64,000 nucleotides of DNA, taken from NCBI RefSeq assembly GCF_905171765.1, contig NC_053391.1, positions 106,366,644-106,430,643 of the forward strand, written 5' to 3'. The stretch is from Bufo bufo. Its lineage: Eukaryota; Chordata; Amphibia; Anura; Bufonidae. Both the position numbers and the translations under genes were made by a program. Of this stretch, positions 9,898 through 20,760 are shown in pieces. Below the pieces are notes generated by a model, which did not search any database, was not told where the DNA came from, and saw only the letters and a list, made by a program, of their open reading frames with translations. Position 1 is the stretch's first letter; each line of letters starts with the position of its first letter.

Positions 9898-10029
9898 ACA
9901 TTTTAAGGGGTTTATGTATATTTTTTACCCTACACTTTTCCTTCTGAGCTGTTCTAGTCCCTCCTTCCATTCCTCCCCCAGTCCCATTACCTTGCCCCCG
10001 GTCTCTATCTGCACTCTATCTTCCCATCC

Positions 10030-10686
10030 TATAACGTAATTACCCGGGCAACGGTCCTCAAGCCCGATTGTATCGTCGACTACAATCAGTATATGGGAGG
10101 AGTGGATCTCTCTGATCAAGTCCTCAAGCCATATAAAGCCATGCGCAAAACCCGGGCATGGTACAAAAAAGTTGCGGTCTACTTGGTACAGGTTGCCTTG
10201 TACAACTCTTTTGTACTATCCCGAAGCGCTGGCGGCACAGGGACATTCCTCCAATTCTATGAGGCAGTGCTCAAGGACCTGATCTTTTCGGACCGGGAAA
10301 GAGCAGGCCGGAGTACCTCGGGAACTGGAGGCGCCCGGATCGTCCCTGGCCAACATTTTCCAGGTGTGGTCCCCCATACTGGAAAGAAGGGACGAACCCA
10401 AAAAAGATGCAGAGTGTGTCACAAGAGGGGGATACGGAAGGACACCACCACTCAGTGTGACACTTGCCCCGATCATCCGGGCCTCTGCGTTATCCATTGC
10501 TTCAGGGAGTATCACACTTCCATGGAGTACAAAATTTTTATAATCTCCAACAGTCCCCTAGAGAACATAAAAAACTATGTCTCTCAGACTTTGGAGACAC
10601 GGAAACAATATTTTTTTTCCCTAAAAATATTAGTTTTAGTGCAGGCATCCTCAAACTGCAGCCCTCCAGATGTTGTAAAACTATAA
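10030..10686 (+). pseudogene. piggyBac transposase, C-terminal fragment
   Basis: The frame reads through KPDCIVDYNQYMGGVDLSDQ, the conserved end of the catalytic region including the last Asp of the piggyBac DDD set, then MRKTRAWYKK and ALYNSFVLSR. A C-terminal cysteine-rich zinc domain follows (CRVCHKRG, CDTCPDHPGLCVIHCFREYH), which binds the terminal repeats. Everything N-terminal is missing because the LINE abuts near 10029. Related proteins stop soon after the FREYHT segment, whereas this frame runs on to 10686 into a MITE, so the natural stop seems lost. Not functional alone. Confidence 0.85.
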
Positions 10687-10782
10687 CTCCCAGCATGCCC
10701 AGACAACCTACAGCCATCAGCAGGGCATGGTGGGAATTGTAGTTTTACAACATCTGGAGGGCTGCAGTTTTAGGATGCCTGC
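10641..10782. mobile_element. Palindromic MITE
   Basis: The arms GCAGGCATCC... and ...GGATGCCTGC are inverted copies about 65 bp long. They contain ACTATAACTCCCAGCATGC, close to the ZNF143/STAF-type motif found in a widespread vertebrate MITE. A related diverged fragment occurs near 33805-33925. Confidence 0.75.
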
Positions 10783-12482
10783 TTTTATTGGGCATCGCCG
10801 CGTCCGTAAAAATCTTCTCTATAAAAGTAACATGTAACCCCCCCCCGGATGAACAGCGTTAAAAAATAAAAAAGTGTAAAGAAAAAGCCATTTTTGCCCT
10901 ATAAAAATAACATTTGACCAAACCCCTCGGATGAACAGCGTTAAAAATATAAAATAAAAATGGTGCCAAAACACCCATTTTTGGGCAAAATTTCCATTTG
11001 AATGCTTTTTTTCCAGTAATAAAGCAAGGGTTAACAGCCAAACAAAACTAAATATTTATGGCCCTGATTCTGTAGTTTGCAGAAACACCCCATATGTGGT
11101 CGTAAATGGCTATATAGCCACACGGCAGGGCATAGAACGAAGGGAACTCCATATGGTTTCTAGAAGGCTGATTTTGATGGACTGTTTTTTTTGACAACAT
11201 GTCCCATTAGAAGCCCCCCCTGATGTAGCCTAGACTAGAAACTCCAAAAAAGTGACCCCATCTAAGAAACTACACCCCTCAAGGTATTCAAAAGTTACTT
11301 TACAAACTTTGTTAACCCTTTAGGTGTTCCACAAAACTAAATAGCGATTGTAGAAACAATTTTAGAATTAAAATTTTTAGTTACCTTGCCTCAAAAAAGT
11401 GTAATATAGAGCAACCAAAAATCATATTTACCCCTAAAATAGTCCCAAAACAACAACCACCTTATCCCGTAGTTTCCTAGATGGGGTCACTTTTATGGAG
11501 TTTCTACTCTAGGGGTGCATCAGGGGGCTTGAAAGGGTACATGGTGTAAATAAACCAGTCCAGCAAAATCTGCCTTCCAAAAACCATATGGCGTTCCCCT
11601 TCTTCTATGTCCTGCTGTTTAGCCAAATAGTAGTTTACGACCACATATGGGGTGTTTCTGCAAACTACAGAATCAGGGCAACCCATATTGAGTTTTGTTT
11701 GGCTGTTAACCCATTTTTTCCAGTAATTAAGGGTTAAAATGGAAAATTTTCCAAAAAATAGAAATTTCTAAATTGGTTCTCCATCTGCCATTAACTCTTG
11801 TGGAACACCTAAAGGGTTAACAAAGTTTGTAAACCCAGTTTTGAATACCTTGAGGGGTGTACTTTCTTAGATGGAGTCACTTTTTTGGAATTTCTATTCT
11901 AGGGGTGCAAGGGGGGGCTTGAAATGGGACATGGTATAAACAAAACCAGTCCTGCAAAATCTGCCTTGCAAAAACCATATGGCGTTCCCCTCCTTCTATG
12001 TCCTCCCGTTTGGCCAAACAGTAGTTTACAACATCTAAATTCAAAAATTTTATGTCCATTTACCATGAAGTCTTGTGGAAGAACTAAAGGGTTAACAAAG
12101 TTTGTAAAAACAGTTTTGAATACCTAGAGGGGTGTAGTTTCTAGAATGGGGTCATTTTTGGGTGGTTTCTATTATGTAAGCCTCACAAAGTGACTTCAAA
12201 CCTGAAAAATTTCAACATTTGCTTCTAAACTTCAAACATGAAGTAGACATATGGGGAATGTAAAGTAAATCACAATTTTTGGGGGTATTACTATGTATTA
12301 CAGAAGTAGAGAAACTGATACTTTGAAATTTGCTAATTTTTCAAAATTTTTGTTAAATTTGGTATTTTTTTATGCAAAAAAATTTACTTTTTTTTACCAA
12401 ATTTTAGCAGTGTCATGAAGTACAATATGTGACGAAAAAACAATCTCAGAGCGGCCTGGGTAAGTCAAAGCGTTTTAAAGTT

Positions 12483-12718
12483 GGTATAGTAAGGACCAGC
12501 ACTCGCTTCAGTAATAATTTCAAATAGATTTAATGGTCACATACAAATGATAAGTGGACTTATCACTTATCATTTGTATGTGACCATTAAATCTATTTGA
12601 AATTATTACTGAAGCGAGTGCTGGTCCTTACTATACCATTATCTGTGGATCTTCCTCCCGGGACGCGCGCACCGCACCGCTGAAAGCAGAAGTGCCGCTT
12701 GTATCTTCTCTGGGATCT
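12483..12718. mobile_element. Hairpin insertion with 14-bp target duplication
   Basis: AGCGTTTTAAAGTT occurs at 12469-12482 and 12719-12732, and piggyBac sequence is continuous across the insertion. The insert opens with a perfect inverted repeat of 73-bp arms (12483-12555 and 12565-12637) followed by about 80 bp of GC-rich single-copy sequence. It has no reading frame. Arm content (TGGTCACATA... and TGACCATTAAATCTATTTG) and duplication length resemble the terminal repeats of PLE A, so a PLE-derived non-autonomous element is likely. Confidence 0.8.
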
Positions 12719-12818
12719 AGCGTTTTAAAGTTATCAGCGCTTAAAGTGACACTGGTCAGATTTGCAAACAATGGCCTGGTCCTTAAGGTGAAATAGGGCT
12801 GTGTCCTTAAGGGGTTAA

Positions 12819-13576
12819 GGCCCGTACTCCCGTAGCCTAAAATAAAAAATTTCTAGGCTCCAGCAGGGCACATTTAAGAGAATTTCCCTTTAAGACGCAT
12901 AAAAATGTCCCCTGATTAAGACACATTTCTTGTTGGAATTTTGGTCATTGATCCCCCTCTAGTATGTCACTGTCCATGTTGTGGGACTATTTGTGCACTT
13001 CTACTAAGTATTTGGTGGCTGCAAATATGAGCTGTAGGTTTTTCAGGTTCGCCTGCCATTATAGTGAATAGGGCCCGCTGCGAACTTGCAGATCGAACAT
13101 TTGATCATGTTCGCGAACTGTCCCGGCTGATGTTCGTCCATTACTAGTAGCAACTACTCATCCCCATGCAGTGGAGATGATTGCTGCATGTAAATGTAGC
13201 TCTCACCTCACTGTCGAGTAGGCAGTTATTGGAATTGAATGGTTAATTTGTTCATTCGCAATAATTCCCTGCTAGGTTGGCTCATGCTAAGGGGCCTTTG
13301 CTGTGTGTGTATAATAAAAATGTATATTCATGAAAGATTGGTGAATCTCTGATGCTTCAGTGGGTTAGACTATCTGCTGCAGCAATGTGCAATTGTGCAA
13401 ATATCTTCCCCTTTAACTAATAAAACATTAACTTGTTTGTTACGAACCTGCCAGAAGGCATGGCTGACCTCCCACATAAAATATTTTGGAAGAGCAGCCA
13501 AAAATCCATCCTCTGTCCCTGATCCAGAACTGCTTCACAAGTTTCTTAGGATTTGCAGCTTATTTGCTGTGCAGTT
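12819..13576. other. Unassigned non-coding stretch
   Basis: No gene or repeat boundary is clear. A segment near 13050-13145 (around GTTCGCGAACTGTCCC) looks like a hAT terminal fragment. Short open frames have no family resemblance. Confidence 0.4.
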
Positions 13577-13609
13577 AAAAAAAAAAAAAAAAAAGTGTGT
13601 GTGTGTATA
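13577..13609. repeat. Poly(A) run followed by (GT)n
   Basis: Eighteen A residues are followed by GT repeats, immediately before Tc1 element B. It may be the A tail of an older retroposed sequence. Confidence 0.7.
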
Positions 13610-13611
13610 TA

Positions 13612-14550
13612 CAGTACAGACCAAAAGTTTGGACACACCTTCTCATTCAAAGAGTTTTCTTTATATTCATGACTCTGAAAATTGTAGATTCACACTGAAG
13701 GCATCAAAACTATGAATGAACACATGTGGAATTATATACATAACAAACAAGTGTGAAACAACTGAAAATATGTCATATTCTAGGTTCTTCAAAGTAGCCA
13801 CCTTTTGCTTTGATTACTGCTTTGCACACTCTTGGCATTCTCTTGATGAGCTTCAAGAGGTAGTCCCCTGAAATTGTTTTCACTTCACAGGTGTGCCCTG
13901 TCAGGTTTAATAAGTGGGATTTCTTGCCTTATAAATGGGGTTGGGACCATCAGTTGCATTGAGGAGAAGTCAGGTGGATACACAGCTGAGAGTCCTACTG
14001 AATAGACTGTTAGAATTTGTATTATGGCAAGAAAAAAGCAGCTAAGTAAAGAAAAACGAGTGGCCATCATTACTTTAAGAAATGAAGGTCAGTCAGTCAG
14101 CCGAAAAATTGGGAAAACTTTGAAAGTAAGGGCTATTTGACCATGAAGGAGAGTGATGGGGTGCTGCGCCAGATGACCTGGCCTCCACAGTCACCGGCTC
14201 TGAACCCAATCGAGATGGTGTGGGGTGAGCTGGACCGCAGAGTGAAGGCAAAAGGGCCAACAACTGCTAAGCATCTCTGGGAACTCCTTCAAGACTGTTG
14301 GAAGACCATTTCAGGGGACTACCTCTTGAAGCTCATCAAGAGAATGCCAAAAGTGTGCAAAGCAGTAATCAAAGCAAAAGGTGGCTACTTTGAAGAACCT
14401 AGAATATGACATATTTTCAGTTGTTTCACACTTGTTTGTTATGTATATAATTCCACATGTGTTAATTCATAGTTTTGATGCCTTCATAGTCATGAAAATA
14501 AAGAAAACTCTTTGAATGAGAAGGTGTGTCCAAACTTTTGGTCTGTACTG
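13612..14550 (+). mobile_element. Tc1 element B, internally deleted, long inverted repeats
   Basis: TA dinucleotides bound the element (13610-13611 and 14551-14552). Both ends begin CAGTACAGACCAAAAGTTTG and match exactly for at least 50 bp, with an imperfect match for about 260 bp. The repeats are long enough that the left one contains an inverted copy of the 3' end of the transposase gene. Only the first and last parts of that gene remain. Confidence 0.88.
14024..14409 (+). pseudogene. Tc1 transposase remnant (element B)
   Basis: The start MARKKQLSKEKRVAIITLRN at 14024 is the N-terminal helix-turn-helix region. Near 14125 it jumps, by a deletion of most of the gene, to GYLTMKESDG...PQSPALNPIEMVWGELDRR, which carries the catalytic Glu, and ends KAVIKAKGGYFEE. 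Both catalytic Asp boxes are gone and the two parts are in different frames. It could only be moved by a transposase supplied elsewhere. Confidence 0.85.
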
Positions 14551-17224
14551 TATATTGGTAATGAAATGTTACACTAAAATAGGGGTAAAATGCATTCTGT
14601 GAAATATCCAAAATACAAACATGAGCAATTGCGCCGCAGTATAACAATGGCTGTTTAGTGCCGGTATACATGTCTATTCTGCAAAAAAGGTACGGACAAG
14701 TCCTAAGGGATCCATGCCTGGTTCATTTTAATGAACGTGAGCTTGTCCACATTAGCTGTGGACAGGCGGCTGCGCTTGTCTGTGATGACGCCCCCTGGCG
14801 TAAAGGGCAAGCTCAGGCCATGTGCCCAATTTGGAGACCCAGAAGTTGAAGGGGGCAGACCCGTCATTCAGTACGTGTAGGCGTATGCACACATACTGCT
14901 CCACCATGTTGGTGAAATGCTGCCTCCTGGTAAGACGTTCCATTTCAGCTGGTGGTGCTGGTTGTTGTGGCGTGCTGACAAAGCTTTTCCACATTTCGGC
15001 CATGCTAACCCTGCCTTCTGAGGTGCTGGCGGTGCCCCAGCTGCATTGGCGACCTCTTCCTCGTCCTCTGCCTTCGCCTTGCGCTTCCACTGTGCCCCCG
15101 CTGTCAGGTGGGAATGCCACCAGCAGCACGTCTACCAGAGTGCGCTTGTACTCACGCATCTTACGATCACGCTCCAGTGACGGAATTAAGGACGGTACGT
15201 TGTCCTTGTAACGGGGATCCAGCAGCGTGGCCACCCAGTAATCAGCACAAGTTAGAATGTGGGCAACTCGGCGGTCGTTACGGAGACACTGCATAATGTA
15301 ATCGCTCATGTGTGCCAGGCTGCCCAGAGGCAACGAAAAGCTGTCCTCTGTGAGAGGTGTATCGTCTGTGTCCTCTGTATCCCCCCATCCACGCACCAGT
15401 GATGGCCATGAGCTGGTCTGGGTGCCACCCTGCTGTGAATATGGTTCCTCCTCTTCCATCTCCTCCTTCTCATCCTCCACCTCCTCATCCTTCAGAACTG
15501 TGCCCTGGCTGGACAATTGTGTACCTTGGGTTTGTGGGTGCAGGAACCCACACTTGGAGCCACTTGGGAATGACTGGCCGGAAACCCTACGAAATGATCC
15601 CTCTTCCTCCTCCTCCTCCTGTGCCACATCCTCTTCCATCATCGCCAGGAGCGTTTTTTTAAGGAGGCATAGAAGTGGGATAGTAACGCTGAGAACGGCG
15701 TTATAGGCACTGGCCATGTTGGTGGAGTACTCGAGGCCCGTGCAGAGCTCATGCGCGGTGTGGGGTTTGTCCCCCAAACAGATAAGTTTTAGAACTGCCT
15801 GCTGTCATTTACCCCTGGCTGTGCTGAAGTTGGTGGTGAAGGTGTTACGCTGACCGGATGAGAAGCTGGTAGAGGATGAGGAAGCGGAGTAGGAGGAGGA
15901 AGCAACAGGAGGCAAACTGAAGCGCCCTGCAATCCTCAGTGGTGGAAGGACATGCGCCAAACTGCTATCCGCCTCAGGCCCAGCCGCCACTGCATTTACC
16001 CAGGGTGCTGTTATGAGATATAACGGCCCTGACCGTGCTTACTGGTCCACGTATCCGTAGTCAGGTGCACCTTGCCACAGATGGCGTTGCGCAGTGCACA
16101 CGTTATTTTGTCCCCTACTTGGTTGTGAAGGGAAGGGATGGCTCGCCTTGAAAAGTAGTGGCGGCTGGGCACGACGTACTGTGGGACAGCCACCGCCATA
16201 AGGCCTTTAAAACTATCCGTCTCCACCAGATGGATTGACAGCATTTCAAAGGCAAGTAATTTAGAAATGCTGGCATTCAGGGCTAGGGATCGCGGGTGGT
16301 TAGGGGGGTACTTCCTCTTCCTCTCTAGCGTTTGGGATATGGAGAGCTGAACGCTTCCGTGGGACATTGTGGAGATGCTTGGTGACCCAGGTGTTGGTGT
16401 TGCTGGCAGATCCTCTGTTTGTGGGGTGCCAGGTGGCACTGTCACTCCAGAGGTGGATGAAGAGGCCGCGACTGCAGCAGAAGAGGAAGCAGGAGGAGCC
16501 AGAGACCTTTCTTGGTTTTTGAGGTGTCTACTCCACTGCAGCTCGTGCTTTGCACTTAAATGCCTGGTCACGCAGGTTGTGCTCAGGTTGAGAACGTTTA
16601 TGCCTCGCTCAGGGGTGGACTGAGAACCCTCAGGGGCCCCGGGCAAAATAAATCAAGGGCCCCCTTCCAGGCCCCACCCATGTTCCACCTTCAGCCACGC
16701 CCATGTCCTACCTCCAGCCACGCCCCTATCCCGCCTCCAGCCACGCACTACACAAAGAACAAAAGTGCAATAATAATCAGTGCTGAGGGATATTGGTGCA
16801 GGGATCAGTTAAGTAAATAAAGGGTCTTTATTTAACAGGGAGGGGGGTACGAGGCAGAGGCAACGATCGAGGGCCATCGAGGGCGGCCTTTCTGGCAGAG
16901 GCTATCTCAGTGTCCTTTAGAGAGTGTGTTAGAAAGAATCCCCTCCAGGCCCCATTACAATGGAGTCAGTCTAATAGACTTGGATGGGGGTCTTTCTAAC
17001 AGAGGCCATCTCAGTGTCCATTAGAAATAATCCCCTCCAGCCCCCATTAGAGACTACAACGGAGGGGACTCTTTCTAATGGGCCATCAAGGGCGGCCTTT
17101 CTGGCAGAGGACATCTCAGAGAGTCCCCCCCAGGTCACATTAGAGACTACAATGGCGTCTAATGGATCCTGGAGGGGGGTCTCTCCAACAATATGGTTCC
17201 TATTCACAATATAGCAACACAACA

Positions 17225-17475
17225 TTACTACATAATTACGGTTGGTGGCTGGCAGGCTGTGGCTTGCTGATTGGCAGGCTCTGGGCTTGCTGGCTGTGGG
17301 CTTGCTGGTTGGCAGGCTGTGGGCTTGCTGGCTGTAGGCCTGTGGCTGGCTGGCTCTGGGCCTGGCTGGCTCTGACTGGGCCTGAGGCCTGGCTGGCTCT
17401 GGGCCTGGCTGGCTCTGACTGGGCCTGAGGCCTGGCTGGCTCTGGGGCTGACTGGCTCTGGGGCTGGGGCTGGCT
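17225..17475. repeat. CTGGCT-rich minisatellite within the inner hAT
   Basis: Variants of GGCTGGCTCTGGGCCT and GCTTGCTGGCTGTGGGC are repeated many times. Open frames on both strands come from this low-complexity sequence. Confidence 0.75.
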
Positions 17476-17609
17476 ATAATGAAAAATATAAATACCTAAA
17501 TAACAATAAAATATAAACATCATGGGTATCACCCCGACCGAAAATGCCCATACTATTAAAATAGAACAAAAAAATTGGAACTTGGTCTAGGGTCTTCACT
17601 CACAGAGAT

Positions 17610-17778
17610 CAGCAGGGAGACCATGACCGGTCTGTGGGCTATATAGCCCCATCTACAGCAAGTCATGATGCCTTGTGTGTTCTTAGGCGGCCGTGGCCTA
17701 AGAAGAACACATCACAAGGCATCATGACTTGCTGTATGGGGCTGTATAGCCCACAGACCGGTCATGGTCTCCCTGCTG
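17610..17778. repeat. Inverted repeat with arms of about 77 bp
   Basis: CAGCAGGGAGACCATGACCG... at 17610 is matched by its reverse complement ending CCCTGCTG at 17778, with a short GC-rich loop near 17690. Probably a MITE captured by the inner hAT. Confidence 0.8.
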
Positions 17779-17961
17779 ACCTCTGCAAGAGCGCACATGG
17801 CCAGCTCTATATAGAGAATGCCTATTCTTTTGCGGACAAGTATAGGACATGCTGTCCGCATCTTTTGCGGCCCCATTGAAATGAATGGGTCTGTACCCGT
17901 TCCGCAAAATTGCAGAACGGGTACGGATCCGTTCATACGGCCGTCTGAATGGGCCCTTAAT

Positions 17962-18230
17962 TGCAGGCAGTGGCCTAGCTAGCAGCCATGAAAATGTATC
18001 AAGGGCAGGCACAGCAGCATCCAACTAAGTGGCCTAGCGCTCATCTTCTCTGAGAAGATGAGCGCTAGGCCACGTAGTTGGATGCTGCTGTGCTTGCCCT
18101 TGGTACATTTTTATCATGGCTGCTAGCTAGGCCCCCCTGCCTGCATTTAATGGATGCTGCTGTGCCTGCCCATGCCCTTAGTACATTTTCATGGCTGCTA
18201 GCTAGGCCACTGCCTGCCTGCATTTAATGG
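17962..18230. repeat. Palindrome plus an extra direct copy
   Basis: Arms of about 88 bp meet at CTTCTCTGAGAAG near 18050. A further copy of one arm (ATGCTGCTGTGCCTGCCC...) follows at 18152-18230. Confidence 0.78.
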
Positions 18231-19749
18231 AAGACTTCTCTCATCATTTACAACTTAGAAGATCACCGACAGACTCCAGTCCAGAGTTCAGACATCTGAG
18301 ACACTGTATGATTCATCATCATCACACCACGTCACCACCTACCCTAACAGCTGTCCTGAGTTGACTCTCCTGTCCAGCTGTCTCCTGCTACTGGCTGTGT
18401 GACCTGCGTTCAGCGTCTTCAATCTGGGGCTCTGGCTGAGGGCGGCTGACACACAGTCAGTCAGCTCACCTCTAGGTAGGACCTGCGGCTGCACGCCTGT
18501 CTCCTGCTTCCCGCCGCACCGCTCGTCACACCCCCGTGGCCTGCCCTGAGCCCATGTTGCTGAGGCAGAGGGCAGTGCCAGTGGCGGCCAGGCTACCTAT
18601 CACAAGCAGCAGACTGGGAAAAGGCGGGACTCGGGAAGCTGCAGGCGCGCCGCGCAAGTGAGGTAAAAAAAAAAAAGGTAATTCATTTTTTTCCGCCCTC
18701 CGCACACCCCAAAGGCCAGCCGGCGGGCCCCCTTCCCGGCCGGTGCCTCTGCTCATTCCGCCCCTGGCCTCGCTTCAGGCTCTGATTGCACAGCGTGCAA
18801 ACCACTCGTGTCTTGTCGCCAGCACATTGTCTGAAGAACTGCCACGCCAGGGAACTCCTTGGAGCTGGCTTTGGTGTGCTCGGTCCCTTGCTGCGTTGGG
18901 CAGTAGGAGGCGTACTGTCTAGAGGATGGCCGCTCCGCTTTTGCACCCTGCTCCCTCTTTTGCTGTGCTGGTGGCTCTGTGCGACCACCGCCTCTTCCTC
19001 CAAACTACATCGGTCACTCGCATGACCTTGATTCCATGTGGGGTCGAGGACCTCATCGTCCTCCACATCATCTTCCACCCAGTCTTCACCCCTGACTTCC
19101 TTGTCGGTCTGCACGCTTTCGAAAGCCCCAGCAGTGGGCACCTGTGTTTCGTCATCATCCGAGACGTGCTGCGATGGTCCTCCCATGTACTCATCTTGAA
19201 AAATAAGTGGTTGGGCATCGGTGCACTCAATCTCTTCCACTTCTGGGGCAGGGCTAGGTGGATGGCCCTGGGAAACCCTGCTAACAGAGTCATCAAAAAG
19301 CAGAAGAGACTGCTGCATGACTTGGGGCTCAGACTGCTTAGCTGATTTGCAAAGGGGTGAGGTGAAAGACTGATGGACATCGGCTGCAGGTGCCAACTGT
19401 GGTCTTTCAGCAGGAGACTGGGTGGGAGACAATGTGAAGGAACTGGATCCACTGTCAGCAACCCAATCTACTATGGCCTGTACTTGTTCAGGCCTCACCA
19501 TTCGTAGAGCAGCATTAGGCCCGACCAAATACCGCTGCAGGTTTTGTCGCCTACTCGCACCTGAGGAAGGGGTTTCACTTTTGCTTGTAGCTGGCACAGA
19601 TCGACCACGTCCTCTCCCTGCAACAGGAGCTCCACCAGCAGCACCACGACCTGGGCCACGTCCCTTATTTGATGCTCTCCTCATATTTTTTGAATTTATG
19701 ATCTTACCCTAAATGGGTGTTTAATTAATAGTAAAAAAGAACGACAGTA

Positions 19750-20760
19750 TGTAATGGGTGTATCTCACATGGCCTGAACCAGACTAGGCCTCAATTAAAG
19801 ATTTCTTTGCCCAAAATGGCTGTATTTCAAATGGCTGTATTTCAGATGGCTAATTCAAACCCCTGTATGTAGAGGTAGTATCTCAGAGGGCCTGAACCTC
19901 TGTAGGCCTGAAGTAAATATATCTTTGCACGAAAAGGCTGTATTTCAAATGGCTGTATTTCAAATGCCTAATTCAAACCACTGTATGTAGGGAGGTATCC
20001 CACACGGTCTGAACCTGTGTAGGCCTGAAGTAAATATATCTTTGCACAAAAAGGCTGTATTTCAAATGGCTGTATTTCAAATGCCTAATTCAAACCCCTG
20101 TACGTAGGGGGGTATCTCACACGGTCTGAACCTTTGTAGGCCTGAAGTAAATATATCTTTGCACAAAAAAGCTGTATTTCAAATGGCTGTATTTCAAATG
20201 CCTAATTCAAACCCATGTATGTAGGGGGGTATCTCACACGGTCTGAACCTGTGTAGGCCTGAAGTAAATATATCTTAGCACAAAAAGGCTGTATTTCAAA
20301 TGCCTAATTCAAACCCTTGTATGTATAGAGGGGATCTCACACGCCCTGAATCAGTGTAGGCCTGAAGTAAATATATCTTTGCACAAAATGGCTGTATTTA
20401 AAATGGCTGTATTTCAAATGCCTAATTCAAACCCCTGTATGTAGGGGGGTATCTCACACGGTCTGAACCTGGGTAGGCCTGAAGTAAATATATCTTTGCA
20501 CAAAAAGGCTGTATTTCAAATGTCTGATTCAAACCCCGGTATGTAGGGGTGTATCTCACACGGTCTGAACCTGTGTAGGCCTGAAGTAAATATATCTTTG
20601 CACAAAAAGGCTATATTTCAAATGGCTGTATTTCAAATGCCTAATTCAAACCCATGTATGTAGAGGTGGTATCTCACAGGGCCTGAACCTTTGTAGGCCT
20701 GAATTCAATATTGGTGCACCAAATGGCGGTATTTAAAATCTCTGAATGTAACCCAAATGT
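19750..20760. repeat. Tandem repeat of about 115-120 bp in the outer hAT leader
   Basis: About eight copies contain GGCCTGAAGTAAATATATC, a TTTCAAATGGCTGTATTTCA segment and GGGTATCTCACACGGTCTG. A second smaller duplication of about 190 bp follows at roughly 20930-21190. No coding content. Confidence 0.85.

Larger units (their letters stand above)
7578..10029 (-). mobile_element. CR1-type LINE relic
   Basis: The minus strand preserves, in order from high to low coordinates, an endonuclease domain and a reverse transcriptase split over several frames. The 3' end is replaced by the retroviral LTR at 7577 and the 5' side merges into the piggyBac fragment near 10029. A 209-bp element interrupts the RT at 7970-8178. 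Confidence 0.85.
10030..12818 (+). mobile_element. 3' part of a piggyBac transposon
   Basis: It starts within the transposase gene, continues through a long non-coding 3' region, and ends GTCCTTAAGGGG followed by TTAA at 12815-12818, the piggyBac target and terminus. The 3' region is AT-rich and contains related segments in both orientations (for example the oppositely oriented 11060-11170 and 11580-11690 blocks, and 11880-12060). It hosts a palindromic MITE (10641-10782) and a hairpin insertion (12483-12718). Confidence 0.8.
16610..18766. mobile_element. Inner non-autonomous hAT element
   Basis: It is flanked by the 8-bp duplication GCCTCGCT (16602-16609 and 18767-18774). The ends are CAGGGGTGGACTGAG and, inverted, CAGGGGCGGAATGAG, differing at two of 15 positions. 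An 8-bp duplication and CAGGGG ends are hAT hallmarks. No transposase is present. The 2157-bp body holds diverged 100-bp repeats (16860-17180), a GGCTGGCTCTGGGCCT array, and two large inverted repeats, and looks like accumulated repeats between hAT ends. Confidence 0.88.
14752..19684 (-). pseudogene. hAT transposase with BED finger, split by an inner hAT
   Basis: The N-terminal part (18767-19684) starts MRRASNKGRG, has a low-complexity acidic region, then the first half of a BED zinc finger (WQFF...VCTLC). The second half (TCVTRHLSAKH) and the catalytic start LTTDTWTSKHGQGRYIS lie at 16011-16601. A low-complexity stretch (15805-15990) precedes an in-frame stop where related copies have Trp. 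14752-15777 carries LDPRYKDNV and NFWVSKLGTWPELALYA. The dimerisation segment then resumes near 14780 in another frame as GVITDKRSRLSTANVD, so the usual SERVFS region is deleted. Inner insertion, stop, frameshift and deletion make it non-functional. Confidence 0.82.

Noticed and set aside
15306..15706. Ser/Pro-rich plus-strand frames opposite the hAT gene
   Set aside because: Shadows of the acidic low-complexity hAT transposase coding region on the other strand.
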